Assembly: GCF_000344685.1 (NCBI RefSeq)
Contig: NW_006920429.1
Location: 240,485-267,805, forward strand
Origin: Gloeophyllum trabeum ATCC 11539
Taxonomy: Eukaryota; Basidiomycota; Agaricomycetes; Gloeophyllales; Gloeophyllaceae
Length of the DNA: 27,321 nt
Direction of reading: 5' to 3'
Part shown: positions 10,652-21,789 of the stretch, piece by piece
How the letters are laid out: each line of letters starts with the position of its first letter
How positions within the stretch are numbered: position 1 is the first letter of the stretch
Position numbers and translations under genes: made by a program
The notes under the pieces: generated by a model
Told to the model about the DNA's origin: nothing
The model's input: the letters and a program-made list of their open reading frames with translations, nothing else
The model's database searches: none

Positions 10652-13600
10652 CTAGTCCAAGATAGCGGGAAGACGATCCTTGATTCTACCTCCCGCCAAA
10701 GCGTGCACGCCTGCGGCCTCAGCTACCGCGCCCTGAGTACTAGTGGCCGCACCCTCCATGATTGCACTCTGCGTAGCTGCATACCCGGCCTCGCGATTAC
10801 GGGCCCGTTTCGCAGAGTTTTCCTTCCCGTTATTGCCTTCTCGCTTTCGCTTGCTCCGAGTCTTGCTTCCGGAAGCCCGGTGAGACCCAGTTCCGGTCCT
10901 GAGGTTGGCTGCGGTATCTTTTGCGACACGCTTCTTCGAGATGGGAATGCGACGGAACGCTGTAGCGCTGTCATCAGGATTGGGCCAGCTATCAGAGTCC
11001 AGAGCATCGCGGACTGCGGCCTTGATCTTCTCGTGTGTCTCCAACTGATGGAACAAGTTGGGAAATGCCTGCATAACTGCATGCATGCCCTTATCACGGT
11101 AGTGGCTGGCCACAAGGTCCCCGACCTTATGGATGCACGCAGTTATTGGTATGTTGACCGATGCTTCTCCAACATCGCTTTCTTGAATGACTATGTCAGG
11201 GCCACGCAGAACTCGCATATCAGTGACATACTCCTGCACGAAGCGAACTCGCGCATGAGGGTTAGCATAGACGAAGATCTCTTTGACGGAGATTTGAGGT
11301 AACGTGTTGGGTCGATAGTGAGTGAAGGTATATACCAACGACCAGAAGAAGGACTCAAGGTCGTTCCAGGTCGCATGCGCGGGTATGGTCCTATCACTTG
11401 CAAGTCCACGGACCCGAGCAGTGGATAGAAATTGAGTAGTCCCCTAATCGTGATCGTAGGTCAGACCCAGGAGGCATTACTGACACTGCGCGCTTACTGT
11501 GATTTCGCGAAGCTCTCCATCACTTCCAGGTTCGCCCACTACAGTGACATACTCCATGTCAATGAGAAAGCCTCTGCATTTTTCCATGTCAGGATATGCA
11601 CTGATCATGATATTATTCACGCTGATGTCTCGATGCAGTATCTTCTTTTCTCCCATGCGTTCATGGCCTAACATTACGGTAAGTGATGGAACATCCCAAA
11701 TGGTGTTCAATGAGCGCACGTACCTAGGAGAGAATCGTAGTATGCCTCCAGCACCTGACGGGTGGAAGAAAAGCGACTCAGAGGGATTCCAACGGAGTCA
11801 AGGATACAGCGATGGTGGACGCGGGGAGGACACTTGCGAGGTCCGTAGTGCTTATTAAGAAGGTGAGCAATCGTCCGATGCATTCCGCTATCCGAGTCGG
11901 GAGGGTCAATCAGATCCACATCGCTGCGCAGCCTTGCTACACCCGGAACAGGCCCCTCAGCATGGATGATCTTGTATATTTCACCCTCGAGCCTGCGAGA
12001 CGGGTCGCGCCAGGAGTCTTTGATGATAACGAAATGATCCTCGTTACTGCGTTCCGGATTTTCCACAGTGCCTGGGACAGGGAAAGCGAGCCAGGTACAC
12101 GTCCCTCGGCCGAGCATCGCCGTCGAGGTGAAGAGCGGCGGACCCACGGTGATGTACTGCTCCACTTTATCGTCAGACTTTGACGGTACCATGATCGTAC
12201 TGCTCTGCGCCACCAGGGTGTTGTCGTCCAGCATCTCGGCCTCCTCCGAAATTAATCGTTTCGCCCTCGCCTTCTTGATCTTTTCCCGAAGGAGCTCGAC
12301 GTGGCCGTCTGGGCGCGATTCGAAATTGATCGTAGGGTCCACGCCGCTACCGCAGTACCCTTGGGCACCGAATCCCGCCAGAAACTGCCAAAACGGTTCG
12401 AGGTCCTGCTTGNNNNNNNNNNNNNNNNNNNNNNNNNNNNNNNNNNNNNNNNNNNNNNNNNNNNNNNNNNNNNNNNNNNNNNNNNNNNNNNNNNNNNNNN
12501 NNNNNNNNNNNNNNNNNNNNNNNNNNNNNNNNNNNNNNNNNNNNNNNNNNNNNNNNNNNNNNNNNNNNNNNNNNNNNNNNNNNNNNNNNNNNNNNNNNNN
12601 NNNNNNNNNNNNNNNNNNNNNNNNNNNNNNNNNNNNNNNNNNNNNNNNNNNNNNNNNNNNNNNNNNNNNNNNNNNNNNNNNNNNNNNNNNNNNNNNNNNN
12701 NNNNNNNNNNNNNNNNNNNNNNNNNNNNNNNNNNNNNNNNNNNNNNNNNNNNNNNNNNNNNNNNNNNNNNNNNNNNNNNNNNNNNNNNNNNNNNNNNNNN
12801 NNNNNNNNNNNNNNNNNNNNNNNNNNNNNNNNNNNNNNNNNNNNNNNNNNNNNNNNNNNNNNNNNNNNNNNNNNNNNNNNNNNNNNNNNNNNNNNNNNNN
12901 NNNNNNNNNNNNNNNNNNNNNNNNNNNNNNNNNNNNNNNNNNNNNNNNNNNNNNNNNNNNNNNNNNNNNNNNNNNNNNNNNNNNNNNNNNNNNNNNNNNN
13001 NNNNNNNNNNNNNNNNNNNNNNNNNNNNNNNNNNNNNNNNNNNNNNNNNNNNNNNNNNNNNNNNNNNNNNNNNNNNNNNNNNNNNNNNNNNNNNNNNNNN
13101 NNNNNNNNNNNNNNNNNNNNNNNNNATTCGATGGGAGGGTTCTCTGTCCAAAGAGACGAGCACATCTTATTCAGCGCTTCCTTCTGCCGGAGGGACTATG
13201 GGTCAGTGCTAACGCGTCAAAAAACTATTTCATTACGTACTAGGGGTTCATACATCTCAAGTTCGACCCCGTCCCCCGTCGGCACGCTCTGCAACTTCGC
13301 TGAGACACCGATCTGAGCGTTCGGGGATATTGCCTGCGAGGCATTCTCGACCACATTCTCGAATTGACGTTGAAACGTAATGCGCAAGAAGTCGGTCATG
13401 GAAACAGGTCCAACCCGTAGCCTTGAGGCCTCACTTCCGGCTTCTGTCCGTAGCGTGCTGATGGGGAGAGTCTGGCTCTGAAATTTCCGCGTACAGGACA
13501 GCGGTCGTTCGGATGGGAGGGATGCCGGAGTATTGAATAGTACAGGAGCATTATTTTTGGCAGGTGGTGTATGAGGACGTTCAACGTCGCCGGCAGAGTC

Positions 13601-13738
13601 GCCAGCGGCCGGTGTGGCATTGACATCCGCCAGAGCAGATGTGCCCGGTATAGGCACCACGACATCATCGAGCGGTGGGGGAGACGGGGAAGCAGGCAGA
13701 GGAGTATCCGGAGGTGGTGTCGCAGCAGGTTCAGACAT
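10652..13738 (-). CDS. FunK1-type fungal protein kinase (interrupted by assembly gap)
   Basis: Minus-strand exons are 13738-13241, 13195 into the N gap, the gap to 11724, 11667-11498, and 11443-10652. Introns of 45-56 nt have GT..AG ends and keep the frame. The ATG at 13738 is the first in frame and opens a Pro-rich N-terminus (MSEPAATPPP). Past the gap come DLEPFWQFLAGFG, a probable nucleotide-binding region (LGRGTCTWLAF, then FVIIKDSW with the candidate lysine), the catalytic loop HRDISVNNIMI, the metal-binding aspartate in FLIDMEYV, and REITGTTQFLSTARVRG followed by WNDLESFFW, a characteristic FunK1 block. FunK1 kinases usually show D(W/F)(D/E) instead of DFG, so DME is not by itself a defect. 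The C-terminal exon ends in a basic tail (KTRSKRKRE) that may target the nucleus. The family is expanded in multicellular basidiomycetes; substrates are not known to me. Confidence 0.85.
12413..13125. other. Assembly gap (713 N)
   Basis: A run of N interrupts the kinase gene. The exact true size is uncertain if the gap length was estimated. Kinase sequence is in frame up to both edges, so coding and perhaps one or more introns are missing here. Confidence 1.
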
Positions 13739-14568
13739 TGGGGGTGCAACAGTCAGCAAGGAAGAAGGTTGAAAAGCGACGGCCACCCACCGAGCTTGTT
13801 AAATCGTTGGAGTTTGAAGTCCGCTGTTCATTGTCCATTGTACTGAATGCTTCTGTGTGACCTTACAGCACACGTGTTGATGAGCGTCGCCACCAATCGT
13901 GGTGCGCGAGGAACGCGTGTTGTGGCAAGAGACTAGACTAATTTCTCACGTTGCCGCGGTCGAAGACGGCACGTGACACGTGTGACCGTGACTCGTGTTC
14001 CCTCACCGGTGTCTCTCCTCTGGATTACGCCCTAGCAGCAGCCCTCGAGGGTGGATGATAGTAGTCGTTCACACTGAAACTGAGTCAGCGGTGATGGGGG
14101 AAGTGACCCTCTTTTCCGTTGTGGTCCCTAATGTCCTGCGCTGACCAATCACATGCCACTGGATACATCAAGTACCCGTATTGAGCATGGAAGAACTCAC
14201 GTGGAACCTACCATTTTGTGTATGATTTTTCGTCCCAGAGTTGTCCAACAGAAATGGAACAATGCTGCCTCTTACGCGAGCAAAATCTAACCCTTGCACC
14301 GAACATGATCTGTATTAATGATCGTTCTTCGGTCGTGAACAAAACATTGATCCTTGTCTCAATTATCTCATGCTTCTCGGCTGACTCAATGTGCGTATTG
14401 TAGTAAGTGCCCCCAAGTCACTATAAGCTAGATCCCACTGGTCCCGAACCGTCCAAAATGGCCTGCATTCCCTGCATCCATGCACACCAATTCGATCACC
14501 CAGACGTAGTAACCCAAGCTTATTCCCTCTCATCCTCCTTGGCAGTCACATGCTTTCATATATGTACA
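13739..14568. other. Intergenic region between kinase start and permease stop
   Basis: No gene seen. It carries the promoter of the minus-strand kinase and the 3' end of the minus-strand permease. Its notable feature is a cluster of CACGTG hexamers on the kinase side. Confidence 0.5.
13871..14203. promoter_or_regulatory. Cluster of four CACGTG E-boxes upstream of the kinase gene
   Basis: CACGTG occurs at 13871-13876, 13970-13975, 13977-13982 and 14198-14203, that is 133-465 bp upstream of the kinase ATG. Two copies are almost back to back. This palindromic hexamer is the core site of basic helix-loop-helix factors such as Cbf1 and Pho4 in fungi. I found roughly nine copies in the whole window, so four in 333 bp is a concentration. 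Binding is inferred. Confidence 0.35.
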
Positions 14569-16753
14569 TCACTCCTTCACATCCTCCTCCACCGTCCGCA
14601 CCGGCCCGACAAACCTGTACCTCCCGAACGCCACCCACGCAAATGTCACGAGGAGCATCACAGCCCCGATCGCAAGGACAGCATAGTTCATGTTGATCGA
14701 ATTCACCGGATAGGAGGTAGGCAGAATGAACAAGACACAGATGAACACGGTAAACTTGCGGGCATGGCGATATGATGTTAGTGAGCATCCCGACAGGGGT
14801 GGATAACTGGCTTACTAGGGCGCTTGCGACGTTAATCGCCCAGGAATACCGGCCGAGAGAGAACGGTCCTCGCTCGGACAGCCTTGACGACGGCCCGCGT
14901 CATTATACTGTTGCAATACATCTCAGATAACTGCAAACGTACGATGCGGGCCAGAAACAGCGGATGAGGATGGGCTGGAGGTAGCTCAGCATAACAGCTA
15001 CGGCCGCGGATGACAGAATGGCATTGAACTACCCACATCGTCAGCTCCACGCAGCGCAGCTGGGAGATAGCATAACTTACCGCAACGGTGGAGCCTATAT
15101 ACGCACAAGAGATGATGCACCCGATCAGCACCGACACCCACACGCCAAAATAAGGCGCCTGATTCCTATTCAGCGCCATAAACCGCCCCCTCATGGGCAT
15201 CGCATTATCCCTCGCAAGCGCATAGAACAACCGCGAGCTCGCCGTGAACGCCGTCACCGCCGCCATAAACTGCGCCGCGCATATCACCACCAGGCACATC
15301 AGCGTCAGCCTCTTCCCCACCGCGTCGTAGTACAACTGCGCGATGGGGATCGCGTACGATGTGCTCTGGACGGACGCGATAGACTGCACGGAGAACAGGA
15401 GTGCCAGCATGTACGCCAGGCCGATGAGCCAGGAGCCGACAATGGAGAAGACGACGGCGAGCGGGGCGAGGACGGCGGAATTCTTGGCTTCTTCCGCGAC
15501 TTGCGCTGCGGTCTCGCAGCCCTCGAGGGTATAGACGGCTTGGAGAAAACCAAGGAGAACCACGAAGCCGCGGGAGCTCCAGCCCGTGAAGCTGGCCGTT
15601 TTGCGGTTCAGTACAATTGAGAGTGCATGTCATCGGGGATACGTACTTTTCGAAGTCGGTGAATACGAATCCCGCCGAGTTCTACGCGCGACATCCGTCC
15701 ACATACCGTGGGGGAGAAATGGGAAACAGCGCATGCGTACCTTTACAGGCGCCTTCACGAGAAGCGTTATCACGAGGACGAACGTCCCTCCTAACGTCCA
15801 CCAAACATTAAACGAACTCATCCCTCCGATCGCCTTGGTGCCGATTGTATTAATGATACCTGACAGAATATTCACGCCCCAAGCAATAGCAGCGATCTCC
15901 ACTCTCGTCAAGGTCCTACCTTGGCCAACCTCAGCTAGCGACGCAAGGTATAGCGCTACGCTTGAACGTGCGAATGGTATGATTGTATCAGTCTCGAGAA
16001 GGTGCAGTGAGTGGTAATACAGATACTTGCCTGAGATTGCCCGAGGTACCAGTGAAGACCATGGCGATCGAGTAGATCCACCCCGTGCAGACTTTGTATT
16101 GGTCAGACCGAGGCGCGGCACTTGAGTGGAGCCATTTAATACGTACAGCCAAGCGCGGGTATGTCGGGCTTCATCTTGCACACCCAGAAGTAGAGACCAC
16201 CCATGGTCGGGCTACATAATCCCAGTGATTAGTGGTTGCGTCCCGAGCATATGCCAAACGAGGGTCCACGCACTATGCACTACAAATCTCTGCGAGACAC
16301 AGCGCGATGAGCAGCATGAACAAACTGCATATCTACCCCACATCCACATCACCCGTCACTTCCTGTCCCCAATACAGCACTACGAAAGAAACCACTCACG
16401 TTCCACCCCCAAAACAACCCTAGCGGCCCGCCCGAGAACAGCCCCGTCTGAAACGCACTGCTCATCCCCGTCAGGATCCCAATCGCGCAGAACGATATGC
16501 CCAGGACTCCAAACAAGCTCATCTCCCGCCGGAACTCGCTCTTGTACCCCAGGTCGCGCAGGCGCTTGTCCGACTCATCCTCGACATTGGGGAGCGGCTG
16601 CGGGAAGGGCACGCTCTCTAGGTCGTCGCGGTATCCCACTTTCTCTGAGGACATTTCGGGCTCGGGAGGGGGGAGAGCAGGAAAAGTGGATGCTGCTGGA
16701 GACCATGATAAGGTTGACCCTGGCCTGTTTATCGTCGGTTGGACAGGACTCAT
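14569..16753 (-). CDS. Amino acid/choline-type permease (APC superfamily), intact, 10 exons
   Basis: Minus-strand exons 16753-16400, 16332-16274, 16211-16147, 16091-16031, 15960-15741, 15681-15647, 15591-15081, 15028-14943, 14882-14816 and 14754-14569 total 1644 nt, exactly 548 codons with stop. The ATG at 16654 could also serve and would give 514 residues. The protein has a soluble N-tail with LGYKSEFRREMSLFGVLG, then GMSSAFQTGLFSGGPLGLFWGWN, a family signature of the fungal GABA/choline permease group (UGA4/HNM1-like), and many hydrophobic spans consistent with 12 membrane helices, ending in MNYAVLAIGAVMLLVTF and a short cytoplasmic tail. It would import amino acids, GABA or choline across the plasma membrane; substrate cannot be read from sequence. 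Intron 4 has a GC..AG border (GCAAGT donor at 16030) and exon 6 is only 35 nt. Broken relatives sit in both repeat arms. Confidence 0.9.
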
Positions 16754-17022
16754 GGGAGGACTGGAGCTTATCGGGGAACCCTAACCTTGTGACGACCTTG
16801 ACGTCCCTCCTCTACGCGTCCGCTGTATGTCATATTCTCGAACTTGAGTTTAGGCCAGAAAAAAGTTTTATGCCATGCACAGAAGTCGGGCTGATATTAT
16901 ATCTTTTCGGTATGTATTTACGCTCAGAATCCGCACAGGCCCAGTATAAGATGGAATAGTAATCACAGATAATTGTACGCTTTCGCCGTATTGACAATTC
17001 ACTTGAGTCATTCCGAATCACT
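16754..17022. other. Short intergenic region upstream of the permease
   Basis: AT-richer than the genes around it, with no gene seen. It must hold the permease promoter and the 3' end of the 473-codon gene, both on the minus strand. Confidence 0.4.
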
Positions 17023-18444
17023 TCACTTAGCATCTCGAACAACAGTTCTAGTATATACCAAACCATACTGAGTACGGTATATCAGGAGCACATCACTACC
17101 ATAAGAGCAATGCGCGGCGGAACGATAGACCACCAAGACGGAATTGGACCAGTGTGTCGGTCCACTCGGAAATAAGTGGCTCAATCTGCTGCTCCAGTGG
17201 ATGCTTCTGGGGATACATCCAAGTAGGGTCCGGTACGTCGAGTCCCGGGCGGACGATCCACTTCCGCTCAGTGGATTCATTGTAATATTTGATCCACCGC
17301 TTGCATGAAAGCAGAGATCGTCGCTGATACCTAAGATGCGCTCGGTGGTATCCTTCGCGAGGACTATGAATCGCAGCTCGGGGTGGAGGAAGACCGTGAC
17401 TCGGTTCTTCCACGAGGATTCCTTGAATTCTGACTCTACTATAGCTTCGTCGGTGTCACACCGAAGAACGAGACGGTCTCGTTCTTCGCCCGATGTGGCT
17501 TCTACATACTCACCCGCCCTCAAAGCTTCGTATGCAGTAGGGTCGAGGACCAGCTCCTTGGGCGCGGGAGGGGTAGCAATCTCTGTGTCCCATACATAGC
17601 TGATGGGTCCTCTCATGTTGCGAACCCTTTTCGAGAGTCGCGCGGCGGCACCAGAGTATCTGCCGAGAACCAGCAGTGCGGACATGAGACTTGCAGCATG
17701 ATGACTGAGGGGCTCGAAGATATTTAATCTAGTGACGCGGCGGAAGAACCTCGAACGCCCCAAGATGTCGCAGAGGCAAGAAACGCGGTATACTTGGGCC
17801 AACATCCTTGTACCCCTGATGTTCTCTGGCGTGATTGTGCCGACCAGGGAATCTATTTGTTTGCGGAGTGAGATGAAGAGTCGCTTCAGAAGGTCTGCTT
17901 GGGGCAAGGATCTCTCCTCTCCACACAGCTCCCGCGCCCGACTAACCATTGGTATCTCCTCCTCGCATCTCCGCCACGGGTTGACCTCATCTATGAGGGA
18001 CATCTCCGGGAACAATTCGGGATTCGTCTTTACGTCTTTGATCAATCTCTTGACCCGCTCCACGCCGCTGCATATGGCAGTATTAAAAAGACTCTCTATG
18101 TCGGTCTTTTCATCTTGCAATAATCGAAAGAGTTTATCGGCGGCTTCACGTTCACTATCCAGGGTATCGGCAGCGGTTGCAAGGGTTAACCGAAGCCCAT
18201 CCTCCGTGTTTTCCATCGTGACGGCCAACGAACGGCCGTTCTCGCCGGTGCACAGTAGAGTGGCCAAACCATTGAGCAGAGTGAGCCGTAGATCTCTCTC
18301 GCTAACCTCTTCTTCCTCCAGGCTAGGAACGACGCGCCTTGAAGATGCAGTTTGGAAAGCCAGAAGCACCTTAAAAGTTGAATGCTGTTTGCAAGTGGCG
18401 TGTTCAGCTCCATGGCCAAGCTTAACAAATATATGCATAAGCAT
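17023..18444 (-). CDS. Hypothetical protein of 473 residues, probably intronless
   Basis: A 1422-nt uninterrupted minus-strand frame with an ATG start, the longest single open stretch in the window. I do not recognise the family. The first 360 residues look like a soluble, largely helical protein: charged, leucine-rich segments such as SLEEEEVSERDLRLTLL, SEREAADKLFRLLQDEKTD and RVKRLIKDVKTN, followed by FFRRVTRLNIFEPLSHHAAS and VTVFLHPELRFIVLAKDTTERIL. No signal peptide or membrane helix is apparent. From about 17330 downward, a neighbouring frame (RWIKYYNESTERKWIVRPGL, ending with a stop at 17096) looks more protein-like than the in-frame tail, which is Ser-rich and irregular. Either a frameshift or a missed splice may therefore alter the last 100 residues. 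Possibly lineage-restricted. Confidence 0.6.
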   Translation of the reverse strand: MLMHIFVKLGHGAEHATCKQHSTFKVLLAFQTASSRRVVPSLEEEEVSERDLRLTLLNGLATLLCTGENGRSLAVTMENTEDGLRLTLATAADTLDSEREAADKLFRLLQDEKTDIESLFNTAICSGVERVKRLIKDVKTNPELFPEMSLIDEVNPWRRCEEEIPMVSRARELCGEERSLPQADLLKRLFISLRKQIDSLVGTITPENIRGTRMLAQVYRVSCLCDILGRSRFFRRVTRLNIFEPLSHHAASLMSALLVLGRYSGAAARLSKRVRNMRGPISYVWDTEIATPPAPKELVLDPTAYEALRAGEYVEATSGEERDRLVLRCDTDEAIVESEFKESSWKNRVTVFLHPELRFIVLAKDTTERILGISDDLCFHASGGSNITMNPLSGSGSSARDSTYRTLLGCIPRSIHWSSRLSHLFPSGPTHWSNSVLVVYRSAAHCSYGSDVLLIYRTQYGLVYTRTVVRDAK

Positions 18445-18767
18445 GACTGCGTGGAAGAATCAATGTCATCCTGACCTACGCTCTATTTCTGAAGGATGAA
18501 GTCGTGACTGTACTTCGGGGGTCCAAGTTTTTTGATGGACGCGAAGCCTTGTACTTATACGAACACTGCTGTTTCTCCCGACATAAAGACAGAGGAGGAC
18601 TACAATCACAATACTGAAACGTGATCCCCTTCTGCGCCGCATAATGCGATGGCTGGTGACGTGAGACTGATCTGGCGCCAAGATCTGTTCTCACGAGCGG
18701 ATGCAGTCAACACTTCCGGTCAATACCGTATGGCCTTGTCGCTAATAAGGACCTTGGAAATTTTCAG
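18445..18767. other. Region between the divergent 473-codon gene and the partial plus-strand frame
   Basis: No gene is supported. It would include the promoter of the minus-strand gene. A CTAAT followed by TTTTCAG at 18761-18767 looks like a branch point and acceptor for the plus-strand coding segment that follows. Confidence 0.35.
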
Positions 18768-19297
18768 AGATTGTTCAACACCGTGATATTCAAGCATGCC
18801 TTCGTGCCCTGTGGAACATCGATCATGCTCCCTCGAGACCCACTAGGACACCAGTACCAGAGATCGCAGAACAACTGTTCCCTGCCGAGACAGATATCTC
18901 ACCTTGGAGATATATGCAGCCGATCTTTCAGCATATTGTCTCAGTGACCAGCGAAAGGCATATTGCCTTGTCGTTTGAGGTGCTTACCAGTGTGTCTGCG
19001 GCTGCATATTATCTTTCGGTAAACAAGTTCGGTGATCTGCTCCATGGAGCCGAGTTTGAGCTAGCGAAACGAGGGGATTCCTGGCTAGCCAACTTTCGCC
19101 TGCATCAAGTTGGGCGTTTCAGGCGCAGGCTGGCCAAGCTAGGCCAGTACTGGACCTCCAGCGACAAGATCAGTACTTGGGCAGTGAACTGCAAAGACGC
19201 AGAGTTTTCTGCGACTTGGGAGGACCTCCCCGTGGGGGATAGAGAAGGGGAGGCATTAGCCTTGGAGACAACACCCCAGAAGAATTTATCCGCATGA
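18768..19297 (+). CDS. Partial or 5'-incomplete coding segment, unknown protein
   Basis: After a TTTTCAG acceptor-like site the plus strand stays open for about 175 codons to a stop at 19295-19297. An in-frame ATG exists at 18914, but the protein-like composition begins earlier (HRDIQACLRALWNIDHAPS, then DISPWRYMQPIFQHIVSVTS, FEVLTSVSAAAYYLSVNKFG and LAKRGDSWLANFRLHQVG). I could not find a convincing first exon. I do not recognise a domain. It may be a remnant of a gene or one exon of a gene whose start I missed. Confidence 0.3.
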
Positions 19298-21789
19298 GGG
19301 GCACAAGCGGTCAATTCCCACAGTCGTTTGATTGGGAGCGATTTCTGTTTAGTCAGCCCTTCAGTGGAACGCGATGGAAGGCCTTTATCATACCTCATCG
19401 ACGCGGATTCTATTACCTTGATGTAATCATTTTCCTACCACATGCTGAGATCACATGTAATATTGGTCATGGAAGGACCTATACTTGCAGTGCGCTGCGT
19501 ACGGCAAAGACGTCGACTGGTCTCCTTGCTCACCAACGTCTGATCATATAAAATACTCTTTTGACGTGAGACCATCGGCACACCCCTACGCTTTGGTCCT
19601 GACTCCAGGCAATGGCATCGTGATGTCTGGTGCGGCAAGATAAGATGTAGGCTTACCTGTGCTAGGATCCGGTGGTAGTGTCGAATGCAAATTATAAGTG
19701 AGTAGAGGAGATGTCAAGGCCCTAGTAGCCGACTGGCTAGCCGTCTGTACCATGTATGTAGAGGACGCTCGATTGCCAGACGAAGTCAACATGTGATTAT
19801 GGCAGAGACCGAAAACCGTTGCCACGCCGCTCGGCTCGCGATCAGCCAATCACATCTGTCCTCTACGGGATACTCACTGCTCGCAGTTGTCAGTGCGTTT
19901 GAAGCTCATCCTGTATCAGTTGTCCTGTCACCAGCCTTCAACTTGTTCGCCCATCTCCTGTACCCGAACGGCTAAGTATAGAATACTCATTCCAAGTCTG
20001 TACCGCATCCGACTCGGCGTTCTCGTGTCCGGGCTCTTCAAACTGCGCACTCGGAGGGGCTCAATGGACTTGGTTACGGCCGTCCGTTATGCGTCGCTAA
20101 TATATGTGCCTCTCTCTGCATTTCTGCATTCATTGAATCATGAATCACGAGGGACCACTGCCCTTCCAAGCTGAGCGCATGACACGTCGAGAGCGGGGAA
20201 TTCAGTCTTGACAGGAGATCGATCGTTTGGGAGGAGAGGTGATACAGACGCACTTGACTGCTGTACACTCTAGATCTTCAGAAAGCCCTCCACCAGGACC
20301 CTAGTCCCAGTGCACACGACGTCTAATACTAGTAAGCATTGAAGTCTCGCATTTGAGAGGGATCAAAGTGGGTGCAGCCGTTTTTTATTTCGAGTCCGAT
20401 GGGCTTGTCCTGACGGGAGGATGATACTTTTCCGGGGCCTTCCTCGGTCCTGTCAGGCTGGTCTGCTAGGCTGTCGTTGGCGAGTTTTCGGCATCCGTGT
20501 TGCGGCTCTCCACCAGCCATGTCTACCCCTTTGGCTGCACGCTCCTCGCCTGTCCAGAAATCGCTACTCTTGGAGGATCTGCGACATTATGGGCATAAAC
20601 TTCGGTTGCCGGGGATCTCTGTGCGGTGTATTCGTATATTGCGCGGCCAATACCCACTGGACTCCTCGACTGAAATCAGCGTGTCTCACGTTGCCGTCAA
20701 GTCGTCTCTCCGGCTCTCGACCATGCGCTGGCGTAATCTAAGAGGGTTTAGATTCTAAGCTCCCGGATATACGAAAGCAACGCCCATCCGCTGGCGTCCG
20801 CACCGTTTCTCGCCGAAGCAGGTCCTCGTGACAGCGAACCACACGTTTCCCGAAATACAAGCGTCCGACGGCACAGACCGTAACTTCCTGACCGACCTCG
20901 AGTGTGATAAGGTGCGTCAGCGGCTTGCAGGTCAATCACTAACACCTCGTAGACAGATAGACAGAAAGATAGATCGTACGTACGTCCCTCGATACATCTC
21001 CCGCGCTGGAGGGCGGCAGCGACGCGTTGCTCACGTGCCACGTTTGGTGGTCGCCGGTCCGGATGGCCGACTGCCCATGGCGGATCCGGATCCGGAGGCT
21101 GCTTGCCACCGATCAGTCGATAGGAAGTGCCACTCGTCCAAAACTTCCAGTTCAACTTCCAGTACTCTGGTAAACCAAAAAAAAGGAGGTGAAGACGAAC
21201 GCAAGACGATCCTGCTCGAGGTGCGAGGCCAGAGCCATTTTCTGGACATACTGTGTAAGTCCAGTCGACCGTGTTCGTCTTACTGTACAAGTATTTGCGC
21301 CAACTGCGAGCGATAGACGCACGACGACTTCTTTTCATTAATTACCACACGAACCGCAATATGAGATAAGATAAGTCGACAACACATCCGAATATCCAAT
21401 GCAATGCAGAAAACAGCCAGATAGAGGTACGAGGTACGAGAACAAGTGCTACAGGATGTGATGAGTTGTGTGGAGGGTATTAAGTGAACAATGAACAAGA
21501 CGATGCGGAATGGAAGCATGGAGCATACAACAACAGGGCGTTGGAATAATACAGTCCGGGTGCTGAGTCAGTAGAGAGAATAAACGAGTATACAAGTAGC
21601 TGATAGACCGTTTGAAGTTCCAGTAGATGCAGAGAATCTAGCATGAATCAACGAGTGAATGAACGTCGAGGGGGCCAAATCGGCCTTGAAGTTTAGTGTC
21701 GACCAGCGACGCAGGCATCTATGACGACACCAGCCGGCAGAATCCGCTTATCGCGCGATCGATTCCTTTCTTTCCTTTCCCTTGCCCGC
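19298..21789. other. Long stretch without a recognised gene
   Basis: Several medium open frames occur on both strands (for example plus 20477-20758 with ATG at 20519, plus 20828-21316, minus 19586-19849 and minus 20748-21338), but none shows a family motif, and the two long ones near 21000 overlap in opposite directions. The minus 19586-19849 frame has a plausible GTAAGC donor near 19660, so a small spliced gene is possible. The AT-richer part from 21340 to 21789 is probably the 3' flank of the Clp1-like gene. Confidence 0.3.

Noticed and set aside
12068..13243. Long open frames of 272-391 codons spanning the N run
   Set aside because: Their length comes from translating N; only the minus-strand kinase frame makes sense on both sides.
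15018..15620. 200-codon plus-strand frame
   Set aside because: It is antisense to exon 7 of the permease and rich in Arg and His, a typical shadow.
20748..21338. 196-codon minus-strand frame opposite a 162-codon plus-strand frame
   Set aside because: Neither has a family motif or supporting splice structure, and they exclude each other; kept only as an undecided stretch.
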